A stretch of DNA of 64,000 nucleotides from Hyphomonadaceae bacterium (GCA_009773395.1 WRPI01000002.1:110413-174412); one strand, 5' to 3'; positions 28,007 through 36,409 are shown, counted from the stretch's first letter. A program made the numbers and translations. The notes: generated by a model not told the origin, from the letters alone.

Positions 28007-28210
28007 TTAACGCACTCCGGCCAAACGTGATTTTTCGATTTGGGAAAGCATCCAATCATCTACTTCGGTTTCTATCCATGCGACGCTTCGGCCACCCAAA
28101 TTAATTGCAGTGGGGAAGGTGCCTTCCGCCATGCGCTCGTAAATGGTTGATCGGCGAAGGCCGGTTTTGGTAATTACATCAGGTAATCGAATGAATCTTG
28201 GTTTGTGCAT
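28007..28210 (-). CDS. AlpA family transcriptional regulator/excisionase
   Basis: The 67-residue protein fits the AlpA family: FIRLPDVITKTGLRRSTIYE is the winged helix-turn-helix start, and FPTAINLGGRSVAWIETEVD is the conserved second half. AlpA activates integrase expression or promotes excision of P4-like islands. It abuts the HTH/zinc gene. A 206-bp gap with direct GTACCC repeats separates it from the next gene and may hold its promoter. Confidence 0.9.
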   Translation of the reverse strand: MHKPRFIRLPDVITKTGLRRSTIYERMAEGTFPTAINLGGRSVAWIETEVDDWMLSQIEKSRLAGVR

Positions 28211-28416
28211 ATTTGCGCCCTTCCGTTGAAGACCGCTAGAATATGGCGAAGAATTTTTGTGAACGTAAGGGGAACGAGATGCATCTAACTCGTGCTATGA
28301 TTTTGTTTGTATTAGTATTTTAATTTTTTGAAACCATTAACCTAATAAATCTTAATGAGTACCCATGTTTTTTCAAACTAGTACCCCTATAATCCATTAT
28401 CTTGGGTACGTGTTGC

Positions 28417-29124
28417 TTAAAACGGGACATCTGAATCAAGGTCGTCAAAGCTCCACGACGTTGTCTTAGGCGGTTCAATCTTTTCCGGCGCTGGAATTGG
28501 ATATTTGGCGATAACGCTTGGCGCGCCGCCTTGGATTTGCCAATTTGCAACTTTGCTTATTTCCTGGATTCCTTTTTCATTAGGTGTGCCGTCTTTCTTG
28601 ATTAAGTTATATTTTTTTGCGTTTGCCCTTAGCCAAGTTTCAATTGCTTGCTTAGGTGTACATTTATTTAGCCTATGAGGCTCTTTTGTGACTGCCTTCC
28701 AAGCTTTGATTGCGGCCGCAAGTTTATTGGAATAATATTCGCCCAAAGAATTTTCAGGGTCATCGTCGTCGTTCTCGCTTGGGAAGAACATTGATCTAAT
28801 TTTTCGTTCCTTCAAAAAGTTCTCAATAGAGACTCTAGAAATCTTTGTGAGTTCAAAATTCACTTTGTTTACCGGTTGATTTGTTTCGAAAGAATAAAAA
28901 GGGTTATTTTCAACCTTTTGGTAAACTAAATCGGCATAAATATCCCTACGTTCGATTGCGGAAACTAGCGCGGTTTTAACTGCTTGATAGCCGGTTGGTT
29001 GGTTACTTGGTTCCCATTCTTCAACGTAATCTTGCGCTTCAGATGGGTCAACACCTGCAATAAGTAATGCTGCTTGAATCAAATTAAAACTGTCGCTTAG
29101 ACGCCAATATTCCCAAGCTTCCAT
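28417..29124 (-). CDS. Island protein of unknown function
   Basis: No family is recognised. The ATG at 29122-29124 follows a GGGGG stretch at good spacing and gives 235 residues; an in-frame ATG at 29157 would add 11. The N-terminus (WEYWRLSDSFNLIQAALLIAGVDPS) resembles short regions of other island-encoded proteins next to P4-type integrases. The middle (about residues 145-180) is rich in Lys and Ala. The C-terminus is acidic with DDLDSDVPF, reminiscent of the acidic tail of single-strand binding proteins, though no OB fold is seen. No signal peptide or membrane segment. Confidence 0.7.
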   Translation of the reverse strand: MEAWEYWRLSDSFNLIQAALLIAGVDPSEAQDYVEEWEPSNQPTGYQAVKTALVSAIERRDIYADLVYQKVENNPFYSFETNQPVNKVNFELTKISRVSIENFLKERKIRSMFFPSENDDDDPENSLGEYYSNKLAAAIKAWKAVTKEPHRLNKCTPKQAIETWLRANAKKYNLIKKDGTPNEKGIQEISKVANWQIQGGAPSVIAKYPIPAPEKIEPPKTTSWSFDDLDSDVPF

Positions 29125-29183
29125 CGTAACCCCCAAATAATCGGGGAAATACTGCAACTATTTTTAGAACTTGTGAAGTATTT

Positions 29184-30398
29184 TTATATTTGCCGCATAA
29201 ATGGAATTATTTCGCCGCCATCGCGCAATGTGTCGATGTAGTTTGCCCACCATTGCGCCATTTCAATTCGTTCATCCCAATGCGTGCCGCGGTGGTATGT
29301 TCCTCTCACTCTATTGCTATCTTTATGTGCCAATGCATGCTCAATGGCATCGGAAGACCATTTGCCACTTTCATTCAAAAATGTGCTGGCAATGCTTCGA
29401 AAGCCATGGCCGGTCATTGTGTCTTTATCATAACCCATTCTTCGCAATGCGCCATTTATTGTGTTTTCACTCATTGGCCTCGAACCGGACCGAATGGATG
29501 GGAAAACATATTTTGAATTACTTGCCACCATTTTGGTTTTTTCCAAAATCGCAATTGCCTGCGATGAAAGTGGAAAAACAAAATCATTACGCATTTTCAT
29601 TTTTGAAGCCGCGATTTTCCAGACCTTTTCATTAAAATCAATTTCAGACCATTCGGCATGGCGTAACTCGCCAGGTCTAACAAAAATGTATGGTATAAGG
29701 CGCAAAGCCTGCCGCGTCGTAAAATGGCCGTCATAATCGCTTATAGCGCGCAACAAGGCTCCAACTTCTTTGCGGTCGAGTATTGCGGCATGGTGAGTGA
29801 CTTTCGCCACCACAAGCCCTTCTGATAGATCTGCGGCAGGGTTGAACTTGGCGCGGCCAGTTACAATTGCATAACGGAACAATCGCGCGGCATATGAACA
29901 AACCCGATGCGCAGTTTCAACCTTGCCACGACGTTCAATCTTTTTCAAAACTGCCAAGACTTCATAAGGTTCAATTCTTGAAATCGGACGGTTTCCTAAA
30001 TCCAGAATAAGATGGCGTGCCAAATAGTGGTTTTTGTTGATTGTATTTTGTGCCAATCCATCTTTTGTTATCTTCTCAAGAAATTCATCAGATATAGCTT
30101 TCAAAGAATTGGCAGCTTGTTGTTTCGCGCGGTGCTTTTCTTGCCTCTTGTCAAACGCGGGATCAATGCCATTTGCAAGCTGTTCTTTAGCGTCATCGCG
30201 GCGCTTTCGTGCATCTTTCAAACCTATTGCAGGATATGCGCCAATTGCCAAAAGCTTCTCTTTTCCTTCAAAAGCGAACTTCAAACGCCATAATTTGGCA
30301 TTATTAGGCGAAATAAGCAGAAAAAGGCCACCACCATCATAGATTTTGAAGGGCTTAGCCTTTGATTTTATTGTCTTAATTGCCGAATCCGTGAGCAC
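29184..30398 (-). CDS. P4-type tyrosine integrase of the island
   Basis: The protein starts with the DUF4102-type arm-binding domain (LTDSAIKTIKSKAKPFKIYDGG is the recognisable start) and ends with a catalytic domain. Catalytic residues are the Arg of RPGELRHAEW, HGFR, and the His and Tyr of ALAHKDSN...GTYHRG. The GTG at 30396-30398 fits the family's N-terminus and follows an AGGA about 10 bp upstream; a TTG at 30440 would add 14 residues. The gene lies next to tRNA-Thr, and its upstream region overlaps candidate arm sites, so the integrase may control its own expression. Confidence 0.93.
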   Translation of the reverse strand: MLTDSAIKTIKSKAKPFKIYDGGGLFLLISPNNAKLWRLKFAFEGKEKLLAIGAYPAIGLKDARKRRDDAKEQLANGIDPAFDKRQEKHRAKQQAANSLKAISDEFLEKITKDGLAQNTINKNHYLARHLILDLGNRPISRIEPYEVLAVLKKIERRGKVETAHRVCSYAARLFRYAIVTGRAKFNPAADLSEGLVVAKVTHHAAILDRKEVGALLRAISDYDGHFTTRQALRLIPYIFVRPGELRHAEWSEIDFNEKVWKIAASKMKMRNDFVFPLSSQAIAILEKTKMVASNSKYVFPSIRSGSRPMSENTINGALRRMGYDKDTMTGHGFRSIASTFLNESGKWSSDAIEHALAHKDSNRVRGTYHRGTHWDERIEMAQWWANYIDTLRDGGEIIPFMRQI

Positions 30399-30400
30399 AA

Positions 30401-30464
30401 TTGGGGTATCCTGTTTCCGTAGTTGCCACGATACCCCCAATTATACCCCAATTTTTTGGGGTAT
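30401..30464. promoter_or_regulatory. Candidate integrase arm-binding boxes, tRNA-proximal end
   Basis: Four boxes of the form TTGGGGTAT occur at about 30401-30409, 30431-30440 (inverted), 30443-30452 (inverted) and 30456-30464. The inverted pair repeats the arrangement found at 18484-18505. They lie directly before the integrase gene, where integrase binding would also regulate its promoter. Confidence 0.6.
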
Positions 30465-30565
30465 CTTGCCGGAAATCGTCGGACAAGCTCGGAAGCACGA
30501 ACCGGCAATATAGCCTATTCTATAAGGGTTTACAAGACATTTTCGGAGGTGTTAGGAAGGTCAAA

Positions 30566-30641
30566 TGGTGCCGACAGCAGGAATCGAACCCGCGACCATC
30601 CGATTACAAATCGGGAGCTCTACCAGCTGAGCTATGTCGGC
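30566..30641 (-). tRNA. tRNA-Thr (anticodon UGU)
   Basis: A full cloverleaf can be drawn. The acceptor stem is GCCGACA/TGTCGGC, the anticodon stem CCCGA/TCGGG with loop TTTGTAA (anticodon UGU), and the T arm contains GTTCGAT. CCA is encoded. The 3' half serves as the island's integration site and remains intact. Confidence 0.96.
30572..30588. repeat. Attachment core within tRNA-Thr 3' end
   Basis: CGACAGCAGGAATCGAA is identical to 18414-18430 and is the shared core of the two island ends. Confidence 0.85.
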
Positions 30642-30811
30642 ATTGATTTACGAAAAATCGAAAAAAGTGAATGGCGGTTTTTGTAACTTTTTTCAAGTGG
30701 CTTTGGACATAAATATCTGAGATATTGCTGTTGCGAGGTAAAGCAGCCAGAAATGTGAAGTTATAGCGTCAAAAAGTTGCGCGCTTTTGCAAAACCAAAT
30801 ATGTAAAAAAC

Positions 30812-32524
30812 ATGACCAAACAAAGATTTTTGATAACTTCGGCGCTCCCTTACATCAACGGCATCAAGCATTTGGGCAATTTGGCTGGCTCGATGTTGCC
30901 AGCCGACGTGCAAGCGCGGTTTCGTCGGCTTCAAGGCCATGAAGTTTTGTTTTTGTGCGCAACCGATGAACATGGCACACCCGCCGAACTTGCGGCACTT
31001 GAGGCGGGGCAAAATGTCGTGGATTATTGCACCCTACAATATGAAATCCAAAAAACCGCCGGCGATGGGTTTCATTTGTCTTTTGACCACTTTGGGCGCT
31101 CATCATCGGCGGAAAACCGTGTGCTTACCCAGCATTTTGCCGATCAATTAGAGAAAAATGGCTTTATCGAAGAGCGGGTTTCCCAACAAATTTATTCGCT
31201 AGATGATGAAAGATTTTTGCCCGACCGTTATGTCGAGGGAACTTGCCCCAAATGCGGCCATGATCCGGCACGGGGCGATCAATGCGATAATTGCGGCTCT
31301 TTGTTGGACCCGCTTGAACTTATAAATCCGCGCTCAAAAGTTTCGGGTTCCACCAATTTGGAAGTGCGCGATACCGCCCATTTATTTTTGCGCCAGCCGT
31401 TGATGGAAGCGCAAGTCCGTGCTTGGGTTGATGCCGCCGAAGAATGGCCGTCCCTGGCGCGATCAATCGCCTATAAATGGCTCGATGAGGGGCTACAGGA
31501 CCGCGCAATAACCCGTGACCTTAAATGGGGCGTTCCTGTTGCCTATGAAGGCGTGCCGCGAACCGGCTTTGAAGCCAAAGTCTTTTATGTTTGGTTTGAT
31601 GCGCCAATTGAATATATCGCCGCAGCGCAAGAATGGGCGACTTTGCACGGCACGGATTGGGCGCGTTGGTGGCGCAAAGATAAAGGCGCAGAAGACGTAA
31701 CTTATATCCAATTTATGGGCAAAGATAATGTCGCGTTCCATACGGTTTCTTTCCCCAGCACGATAATAGGCTCTGGTGAGCCGTGGAAGCTGGTTGACAG
31801 GTTGAAGGCCTTTAATTGGGTTACTTGGTATGGCGGGAAATTTTCAACCAGCCAAAAACGCGGTATTTTTATGGATAAAGCTTTGGAATTATTGCCGGGT
31901 GATTATTGGCGTTGGTATTTAATGGCCAATGCCCCCGAAAGCTCGGACGCGGCGTTTACTTTGGAAGGGCTGCAAGCGGCGATAAACAGCGACTTAGCCA
32001 ATGTTTTTGGCAATTTCATAAATCGGATTACCAAATTTGCGATTTCTAAATTTGATGGCATCGTGCCAACTGGCGGTATTGCCGGTGAAATTGAACGTGA
32101 TTTATTGACAAATGTTCTCGATAAAATCGCGCTTATCACCCAATATCACGAAGAAATGGAGTTCCGCAAAGCCGCCACCGAAACCCGCGCTTTGTGGGTT
32201 TTGGGCAATGAATATTTGCAAGCCAAAGCGCCGTGGACTTTGTATAAAACTGATATAGATCAGTCGGCATTGGGTGTGCGGATTGGCCTTAATTTATGCG
32301 CCTTATTCGCGATTTTGGCGCAAGTCTTTGTCCCCGAAACAGCGGGCAAGATTTTGGACGCGCTAGGCGTGCCACCGCAAAACCGCAATTGGCCGAATGC
32401 CGTTGATGCGGGCTTGTTTGACGCCTTGCCGCATGGCCTGAAAATAAGCGAGTTGCCGGTGTTGTTTCAGAAGATTGAAGACGAACAAGTGGTAGAGTGG
32501 GGCGAAATGTTTGGGGGCGGGTGA
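30812..32524 (+). CDS. metG: Methionyl-tRNA synthetase
   Basis: The 570-residue enzyme charges tRNA-Met. The class I HIGH motif appears as HLGN (residues 20-23), the KMSKS loop as KFSTSQKRG, and a zinc knuckle as CPKCG...CDNCG. It lacks the C-terminal tRNA-binding extension found in some longer MetG proteins, a normal alternative form. It starts right after the island and tRNA-Thr. Its stop overlaps the start of the following unknown gene (TGATG). Confidence 0.95.
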   Translation: MTKQRFLITSALPYINGIKHLGNLAGSMLPADVQARFRRLQGHEVLFLCATDEHGTPAELAALEAGQNVVDYCTLQYEIQKTAGDGFHLSFDHFGRSSSAENRVLTQHFADQLEKNGFIEERVSQQIYSLDDERFLPDRYVEGTCPKCGHDPARGDQCDNCGSLLDPLELINPRSKVSGSTNLEVRDTAHLFLRQPLMEAQVRAWVDAAEEWPSLARSIAYKWLDEGLQDRAITRDLKWGVPVAYEGVPRTGFEAKVFYVWFDAPIEYIAAAQEWATLHGTDWARWWRKDKGAEDVTYIQFMGKDNVAFHTVSFPSTIIGSGEPWKLVDRLKAFNWVTWYGGKFSTSQKRGIFMDKALELLPGDYWRWYLMANAPESSDAAFTLEGLQAAINSDLANVFGNFINRITKFAISKFDGIVPTGGIAGEIERDLLTNVLDKIALITQYHEEMEFRKAATETRALWVLGNEYLQAKAPWTLYKTDIDQSALGVRIGLNLCALFAILAQVFVPETAGKILDALGVPPQNRNWPNAVDAGLFDALPHGLKISELPVLFQKIEDEQVVEWGEMFGGG

Positions 32525-33828
32525 TGAAAGTACTATATTTTAATCTGCCTGATGGATTATCGCAGGCGTGTCCGCATCATCACTTTGCACCTATTTGGAG
32601 TGATATGTCATGGGTTGACTATGAGGCAGTCATCGTCGACACAGGAATCGACTCTTCCGAATTTATGGAACAAGATACTGGGACGTTTCACCCTTCCGGC
32701 GGTTTTTGGGGCACTCACAATAAGTATTTCATGCATATCCGCAAGGAAGTCCGCAATTCGATTGAATTAGGAAAGATAGTTGTATTCATACTTAATCGAC
32801 ATTTAGAAATCGCGTCATCAAATGGAACCATCAATAACAATAGGAAAATGACTTCATTTGATTCAAAATTTAGCAAAATGAGAGCGAGGACATTTCGAGA
32901 AGCGGATTTCTTCCCAAAGATAATGCGGCAATCTTGGAGTGTTTGCGACGACTTGTTTAAGATTGAGTGCAAAGTGGAAGATGAAAATTTATTACCGCTG
33001 TTGCGAGACAAAAGTGGCCAAGCTGTCGTTGCGGGCTTCCAAAAATTTGAAAGTGGTGCGACCGCAATATTTCTCCCTTCGATTGACTATGCTAGAGTAG
33101 CTGGAACTAATAAGTTCGAAGAAGTATTTGGACTAATTGAGGCATTTGCTTCAGAAATAGGAAAAAACAATCTAAAATCGGAAGCTCCCGAATGGACGAA
33201 TGCTAATCTATTAAAATCAAACGGCGAACTCGAAATTCTTCAGCAAATACAAATAGCTGACAAAAAAATAGGAGAATTGAAACTTAAGCGCGATGTTTCA
33301 GTCCTCAAGCTAAGTGACTTTGAAGATGCAAAGCAATTGCTTTACGCGACTGGCGACGAACTCGAAAATGCCGTATTGAAAGCGCTGGTACTTTTTGGTT
33401 TTTCTGCTGAACGGTTTGTAGACGCACACCGAGAATTTGACGCAGTATTTTCTGATGGGCAAGTGCGTTTCATTGGAGAAGTCGAAGGACGAGACAACAA
33501 CGCAATCGCAATAAAAAAATTCGACCAATTGGAACGCAATAGAAGGTCGGACTTCAATCGCGATGAAGTGGAAACTAAAGCGAAAGGCGTGCTATTCGGC
33601 AATGGCTTCCGATTGATCGAGCCAACTCAGCGCCAAGAAGAATTTACAACAAAGTGTCTAACCGAGGCCAAAAACACCGATTCAGCGTTAGTCAGGACTA
33701 GGGATTTATATCTACCGTACACATATCTTCTCGGTAACGATGACGATAACTACAAGGCACTCTGCAGAAATGCTATAATTGAAACTCAAGGGGCGATAGT
33801 TGAATTTCCTCAAATCCCCACAAATTGA
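32524..33828 (+). CDS. Unknown protein with a possible PD-(D/E)xK nuclease-like C-terminal region
   Basis: No family is recognised. The ATG overlaps the metG stop, giving 434 residues. The C-terminal part has LKALVLFGFSAE, then EFDAVFSDGQVRFIGEVEG and a later KKFDQL, an order resembling restriction-endonuclease-like folds (D...ExE in place of D...ExK). This is a weak inference. The N-terminal 200 residues are unlike anything I know. It is more AT-rich with a codon mix unlike metG, suggesting acquisition. A toxin-antitoxin pair follows within 35 bp, so the spot gathers accessory genes. Confidence 0.6.
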   Translation: MKVLYFNLPDGLSQACPHHHFAPIWSDMSWVDYEAVIVDTGIDSSEFMEQDTGTFHPSGGFWGTHNKYFMHIRKEVRNSIELGKIVVFILNRHLEIASSNGTINNNRKMTSFDSKFSKMRARTFREADFFPKIMRQSWSVCDDLFKIECKVEDENLLPLLRDKSGQAVVAGFQKFESGATAIFLPSIDYARVAGTNKFEEVFGLIEAFASEIGKNNLKSEAPEWTNANLLKSNGELEILQQIQIADKKIGELKLKRDVSVLKLSDFEDAKQLLYATGDELENAVLKALVLFGFSAERFVDAHREFDAVFSDGQVRFIGEVEGRDNNAIAIKKFDQLERNRRSDFNRDEVETKAKGVLFGNGFRLIEPTQRQEEFTTKCLTEAKNTDSALVRTRDLYLPYTYLLGNDDDNYKALCRNAIIETQGAIVEFPQIPTN

Positions 33829-33859
33829 CTTCCCTCCCACTTCATGCTAAGTGGGAAAA

Positions 33860-34135
33860 ATGAATAAGCATATTATCCCACCACTTCGTCCCGATGCAAA
33901 AGGTCGCATTACGCTTGGTAAACTTGCGGAGGGTGTTTCTTCGTTTCGAGCGTCAATTGGCGAAAACGGCACAATTGTCCTAGAGCCATTTGCAGAAATT
34001 CCCACGCGCGAGCTTTGGTTGTATAAAAACCCAAAGGCTCTGGCGATGGTTGAAGAAGGACTGCGGCAATCGGCACGCGGTGAAACTGTATATCGTGGCA
34101 GTTTTGCGAAATATGCAAATGACGATATTGATTGA
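33860..34135 (+). CDS. AbrB/SpoVT-like antitoxin
   Basis: The 91-residue protein has a short beta-rich N-terminal region (KGRITLGKLAEG...GTIVLEPF) like AbrB-type DNA-binding domains. Its C-terminal helix (LAMVEEGLRQSARGE) is typical of antitoxins that wrap a RelE/ParE toxin. The chosen ATG at 33860 follows GTGGGA; a GTG at 33851 is less likely. Its stop overlaps the next start (TGATG), the usual coupling in such pairs. It probably represses its own promoter, located between 33829 and 33859 or upstream. Confidence 0.75.
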   Translation: MNKHIIPPLRPDAKGRITLGKLAEGVSSFRASIGENGTIVLEPFAEIPTRELWLYKNPKALAMVEEGLRQSARGETVYRGSFAKYANDDID

Positions 34136-34430
34136 TGCCGTTTAGGATTACGCTATCGAAAACTGCGGATTCAGAGCTGACAGAGCTTGAAAACAACCCA
34201 GCTTTGAAAAAGCGATTTAAGTCGGTTGCCAAAGCATTGGCATTTCTTGAAACTAATCCACGTCATCCAAGCCTATGTACGCATGAGTTCACCTCCAAAA
34301 CTGGCGAAAATGGTGAAAAAGTATTCGAAGCTTATGCCGAAAAAACACCCCACAGGCTTATCGAATATTTTGGCATTATGGCCCGAGCAAAAGTGAAATC
34401 ACGATAATCGCGATAACCCCGCATCCGTAA
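34135..34430 (+). pseudogene. RelE/ParE-like toxin gene with a frameshift
   Basis: The frame begins MPFRITLSKTADSELTELE and reads normally to FEAYAE, then changes to an unrelated short tail ending at 34407. If one A were added to the A6 run at 34338-34343, the reading continues through NTPQAYRIFWHYGP and EITIIAITPHP to a stop at 34428-34430, a C-terminus that looks like a genuine RelE-type end. The toxin is therefore either inactivated by a single-base deletion or affected by a homopolymer sequencing error. It is coupled to the antitoxin by a 1-bp overlap. Confidence 0.7.
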
Positions 34431-34434
34431 TGCT

Positions 34435-34884
34435 TTATACCCGAATACAACGATGGATTTCGACATCGCACCTGTGATCGGGTGAGCAATCGTCCGATAC
34501 GTTGCAATCGCGGCGGCAAAGGCCTGAAACTGGCGCGCAAACATAACCTGAATCAGCGCAATTTTCGCTTGCGCCCCAAGTATTGCGGCTAACAAATTGG
34601 CCTTCGCAATATGCGGTAACTTGGCTGCCGCCGCGCGATGTGAATTGTGCGATTTGATCACGCAATTGCGCAGTTTGCTCTTGCTCCGCCCGAAGTCTAT
34701 CGCGAAGTCGCGAATTATCTTGTTGGCAAGATTCCAAAGTCGGCGCTAATTGCTGTGGGCTTGGCGGCGCGACTGTGGCCGGTGGGCGGGTATAACCGCC
34801 AATATTGGGGCGGATTTGCGCAATCGCAAAACCCGCAATGAATAGAACTAAGGTTGAAAGTAACAAAGAAATATGGCGTTTCAT
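34435..34884 (-). CDS. Secreted cysteine-rich protein
   Basis: The ATG at 34882-34884 follows a strong GGAGG and gives 149 residues with a signal peptide ending near GFAIAQ. A proline-rich stretch, then a short predicted coiled coil (about residues 50-80, LRDRLRAEQEQTAQLRDQIA) leads to a C-terminal module with nine cysteines arranged like small disulfide-rich folds (CADSGYVC...CRRDC...CSPDHRC...C). It is probably a periplasmic or surface protein; no function is known. Confidence 0.68.
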   Translation of the reverse strand: MKRHISLLLSTLVLFIAGFAIAQIRPNIGGYTRPPATVAPPSPQQLAPTLESCQQDNSRLRDRLRAEQEQTAQLRDQIAQFTSRGGSQVTAYCEGQFVSRNTWGASENCADSGYVCAPVSGLCRRDCNVSDDCSPDHRCDVEIHRCIRV

Positions 34885-35057
34885 TTTGGCCTCCATGCCA
34901 TTTCGCTTCAATGGCAAATCCATATTGTAAGTGTTGGAATATATCTCATATGGCGAAAATGTCTATTATAAAATGGCCGATTTTTCGCGTCATTGCGAAG
35001 CACAAAGAACCAAGCTTTCGGCTTGCTAATATTTCTCGAAAAAGCTAACCTTAAACC

Positions 35058-35777
35058 ATGAATTTTCAACGCTTTATCGCCTTTATCCATAAATATTTGT
35101 CGCTTATTATTGGGGTTCAAATCCTATTTTGGGTGGTCAGCGGATTATTTTTCGCGATTTTTCCTATCGAACAAGTTCGTTCAGAGCATCGCATGAAGGA
35201 AATCGCGCCAATCGCGATGAACTCAGCGGATTTTGCGGCGCTCCCCAAAGTTTTGGCCGAAAATCCAAATGCCACAAAATTGCGTTTAGAGAGTGTTTTG
35301 GAAGGATCTAGAATCTTTGCTGAACTTGGGAAATCACCAGAAGGCAAACCAATAAAAGCGCTTTTCGATGGCAGGAGCGGGGTTAAATTATCGCCAATTT
35401 CGGCGCAAACCGCGCAGGAAATCGTTTTGGCGCGGATAAAGGAAAATTCGGCAGCGGGCGGCATTAGGCCCATAACAAAAATCGAAAACGAAACCAGCGA
35501 ATATCGCGGCGCATTGCCGGCTTGGAAAGTGGAATTGATAGAGCCGCAAAATATGGCAATATATGTGTCGGTTGATAGCGGCGAAATTACCGCGAGGCGA
35601 TCAAATTTATGGCGAGTGTATGATGTTTTATGGGCTTTGCATATTATGGATTGGCAAAATCACGAAGACTTCAACCACCCATTGATAATTATTTCGGCCA
35701 TTTTGGCGCTTTTATCGACAATTGCTGGTATCATATTGATTTTTTATCGGGTGAAGTTTCGAAAATTTCCGAATTGA
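35058..35777 (+). CDS. PepSY domain membrane protein
   Basis: The 239-residue protein has an N-terminal membrane segment (about residues 10-38), a periplasmic part with PepSY-like repeats (GVKLSPISAQTAQEIVLARI; MAIYVSVDSGEITAR) and a C-terminal membrane segment (about 208-230). PepSY-TM proteins are often found with iron uptake or reductase systems; no partner is adjacent here. The exact role is unknown. Confidence 0.8.
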   Translation: MNFQRFIAFIHKYLSLIIGVQILFWVVSGLFFAIFPIEQVRSEHRMKEIAPIAMNSADFAALPKVLAENPNATKLRLESVLEGSRIFAELGKSPEGKPIKALFDGRSGVKLSPISAQTAQEIVLARIKENSAAGGIRPITKIENETSEYRGALPAWKVELIEPQNMAIYVSVDSGEITARRSNLWRVYDVLWALHIMDWQNHEDFNHPLIIISAILALLSTIAGIILIFYRVKFRKFPN

Positions 35778-35931
35778 ATTCGCCTTGCACAAGTGCTGGA
35801 AAACGAATTAGGTTACAAAGTCCCAAATCCACTTGCGCAAATTAAGCAGACACCAGCCAATAAAAAGCCATTGTCTATTGCGCCAAGTAAGTTATATTTA
35901 ATCCTTTCGCCAATTATGTTGTGAGGGAATT

Positions 35932-36204
35932 ATGAATATCGACGTGTATGACACCTATGCGACTTCCAAAGCTGGAAATACCATACATTTTGACGTCTTT
36001 TTGCCCATTGGTGGCAGTAAAGAAACTGCGGTACAATATGCGAGGGTCTTTTTAGAATCTATCGGCGAGGCAGGTGATGAACTTAAATCCGAACGTTGCA
36101 CTTTTTGTCACACCGAAGCCGCGCATCCTATTGTGGAAGCTGAAATCGCCCTATCAGGGCATTTTATTTTGCAAATGGAGGGTTGTCCCAAGCCCTACCG
36201 ATAA
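35932..36204 (+). CDS. DUF2024 family protein
   Basis: The 90-residue cytoplasmic protein matches the DUF2024 family: NIDVYDTYATSKAGNTIHFD at the start, ERCTFCHTE in the middle and YFIL-like GHFILQMEGCPK at the end. The function of the family is unknown. Cys-x-x-Cys in CTFC may bind metal. A hairpin terminator follows directly. Confidence 0.88.
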   Translation: MNIDVYDTYATSKAGNTIHFDVFLPIGGSKETAVQYARVFLESIGEAGDELKSERCTFCHTEAAHPIVEAEIALSGHFILQMEGCPKPYR

Positions 36205-36211
36205 GTGAAAA

Positions 36212-36234
36212 CCGCCCTTTTGGGGCGGCATTTA
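36212..36234 (+). terminator. Terminator after the DUF2024 gene
   Basis: The stem CCGCCC/GGGCGG with a short T-rich loop is followed by CATTTATT. It is 8 bp beyond the stop codon. Confidence 0.7.
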
Positions 36235-36235
36235 T

Positions 36236-36254
36236 TGGCTGGGGTGGGAGGATT
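36236..36254. repeat. Duplicated tRNA-Gln 3' end
   Basis: TGGCTGGGGTGGGAGGATT is identical to 36410-36428, the CCA end and part of the T arm of tRNA-Gln. The copies are 174 bp apart. The 155 bp between them hold a GC-rich inverted stretch and the tRNA terminator but no gene. It resembles an attachment-site scar. Confidence 0.75.
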
Positions 36255-36376
36255 GTTGAAAATTTTTGCTAATACAAAAAATTCCACCCCTTCGGGGCGC
36301 TTCGCTTCGCTGCGCGACCAAAACCTACAGGTTTTGTCGAACCTGCTCGGTCTAATCTGGCACACGCCACACAAAT

Positions 36377-36408
36377 AAAAAGGCCACCCCACGGGGTGAC
36401 CTTTTTAT
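36377..36408 (-). terminator. Terminator after tRNA-Gln
   Basis: The stem AGGTCACCCC/GGGGTGGCCT, read on the minus strand, is flanked by A and T runs. It lies 2 bp beyond the tRNA 3' end. Confidence 0.82.
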
Positions 36409-36409
36409 T

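Larger units (their letters stand above)
18409..30588. mobile_element. Genomic island integrated at tRNA-Thr, carrying type I restriction and PrrC
   Basis: The element is bounded by a duplication of the tRNA-Thr 3' end (18409-18430 and 30566-30588). A P4-type integrase gene lies next to the intact tRNA, and TTGGGGTAT boxes are clustered inside both ends. Cargo genes, all on the minus strand, are hsdM, prrC, hsdS, dinD, hsdR, a second tyrosine recombinase, an HTH/zinc protein, an AlpA regulator, an unknown gene and the integrase. No structural phage or conjugation genes are present, so it resembles a satellite-type integrative island that depends on a helper for transfer. Confidence 0.88.
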
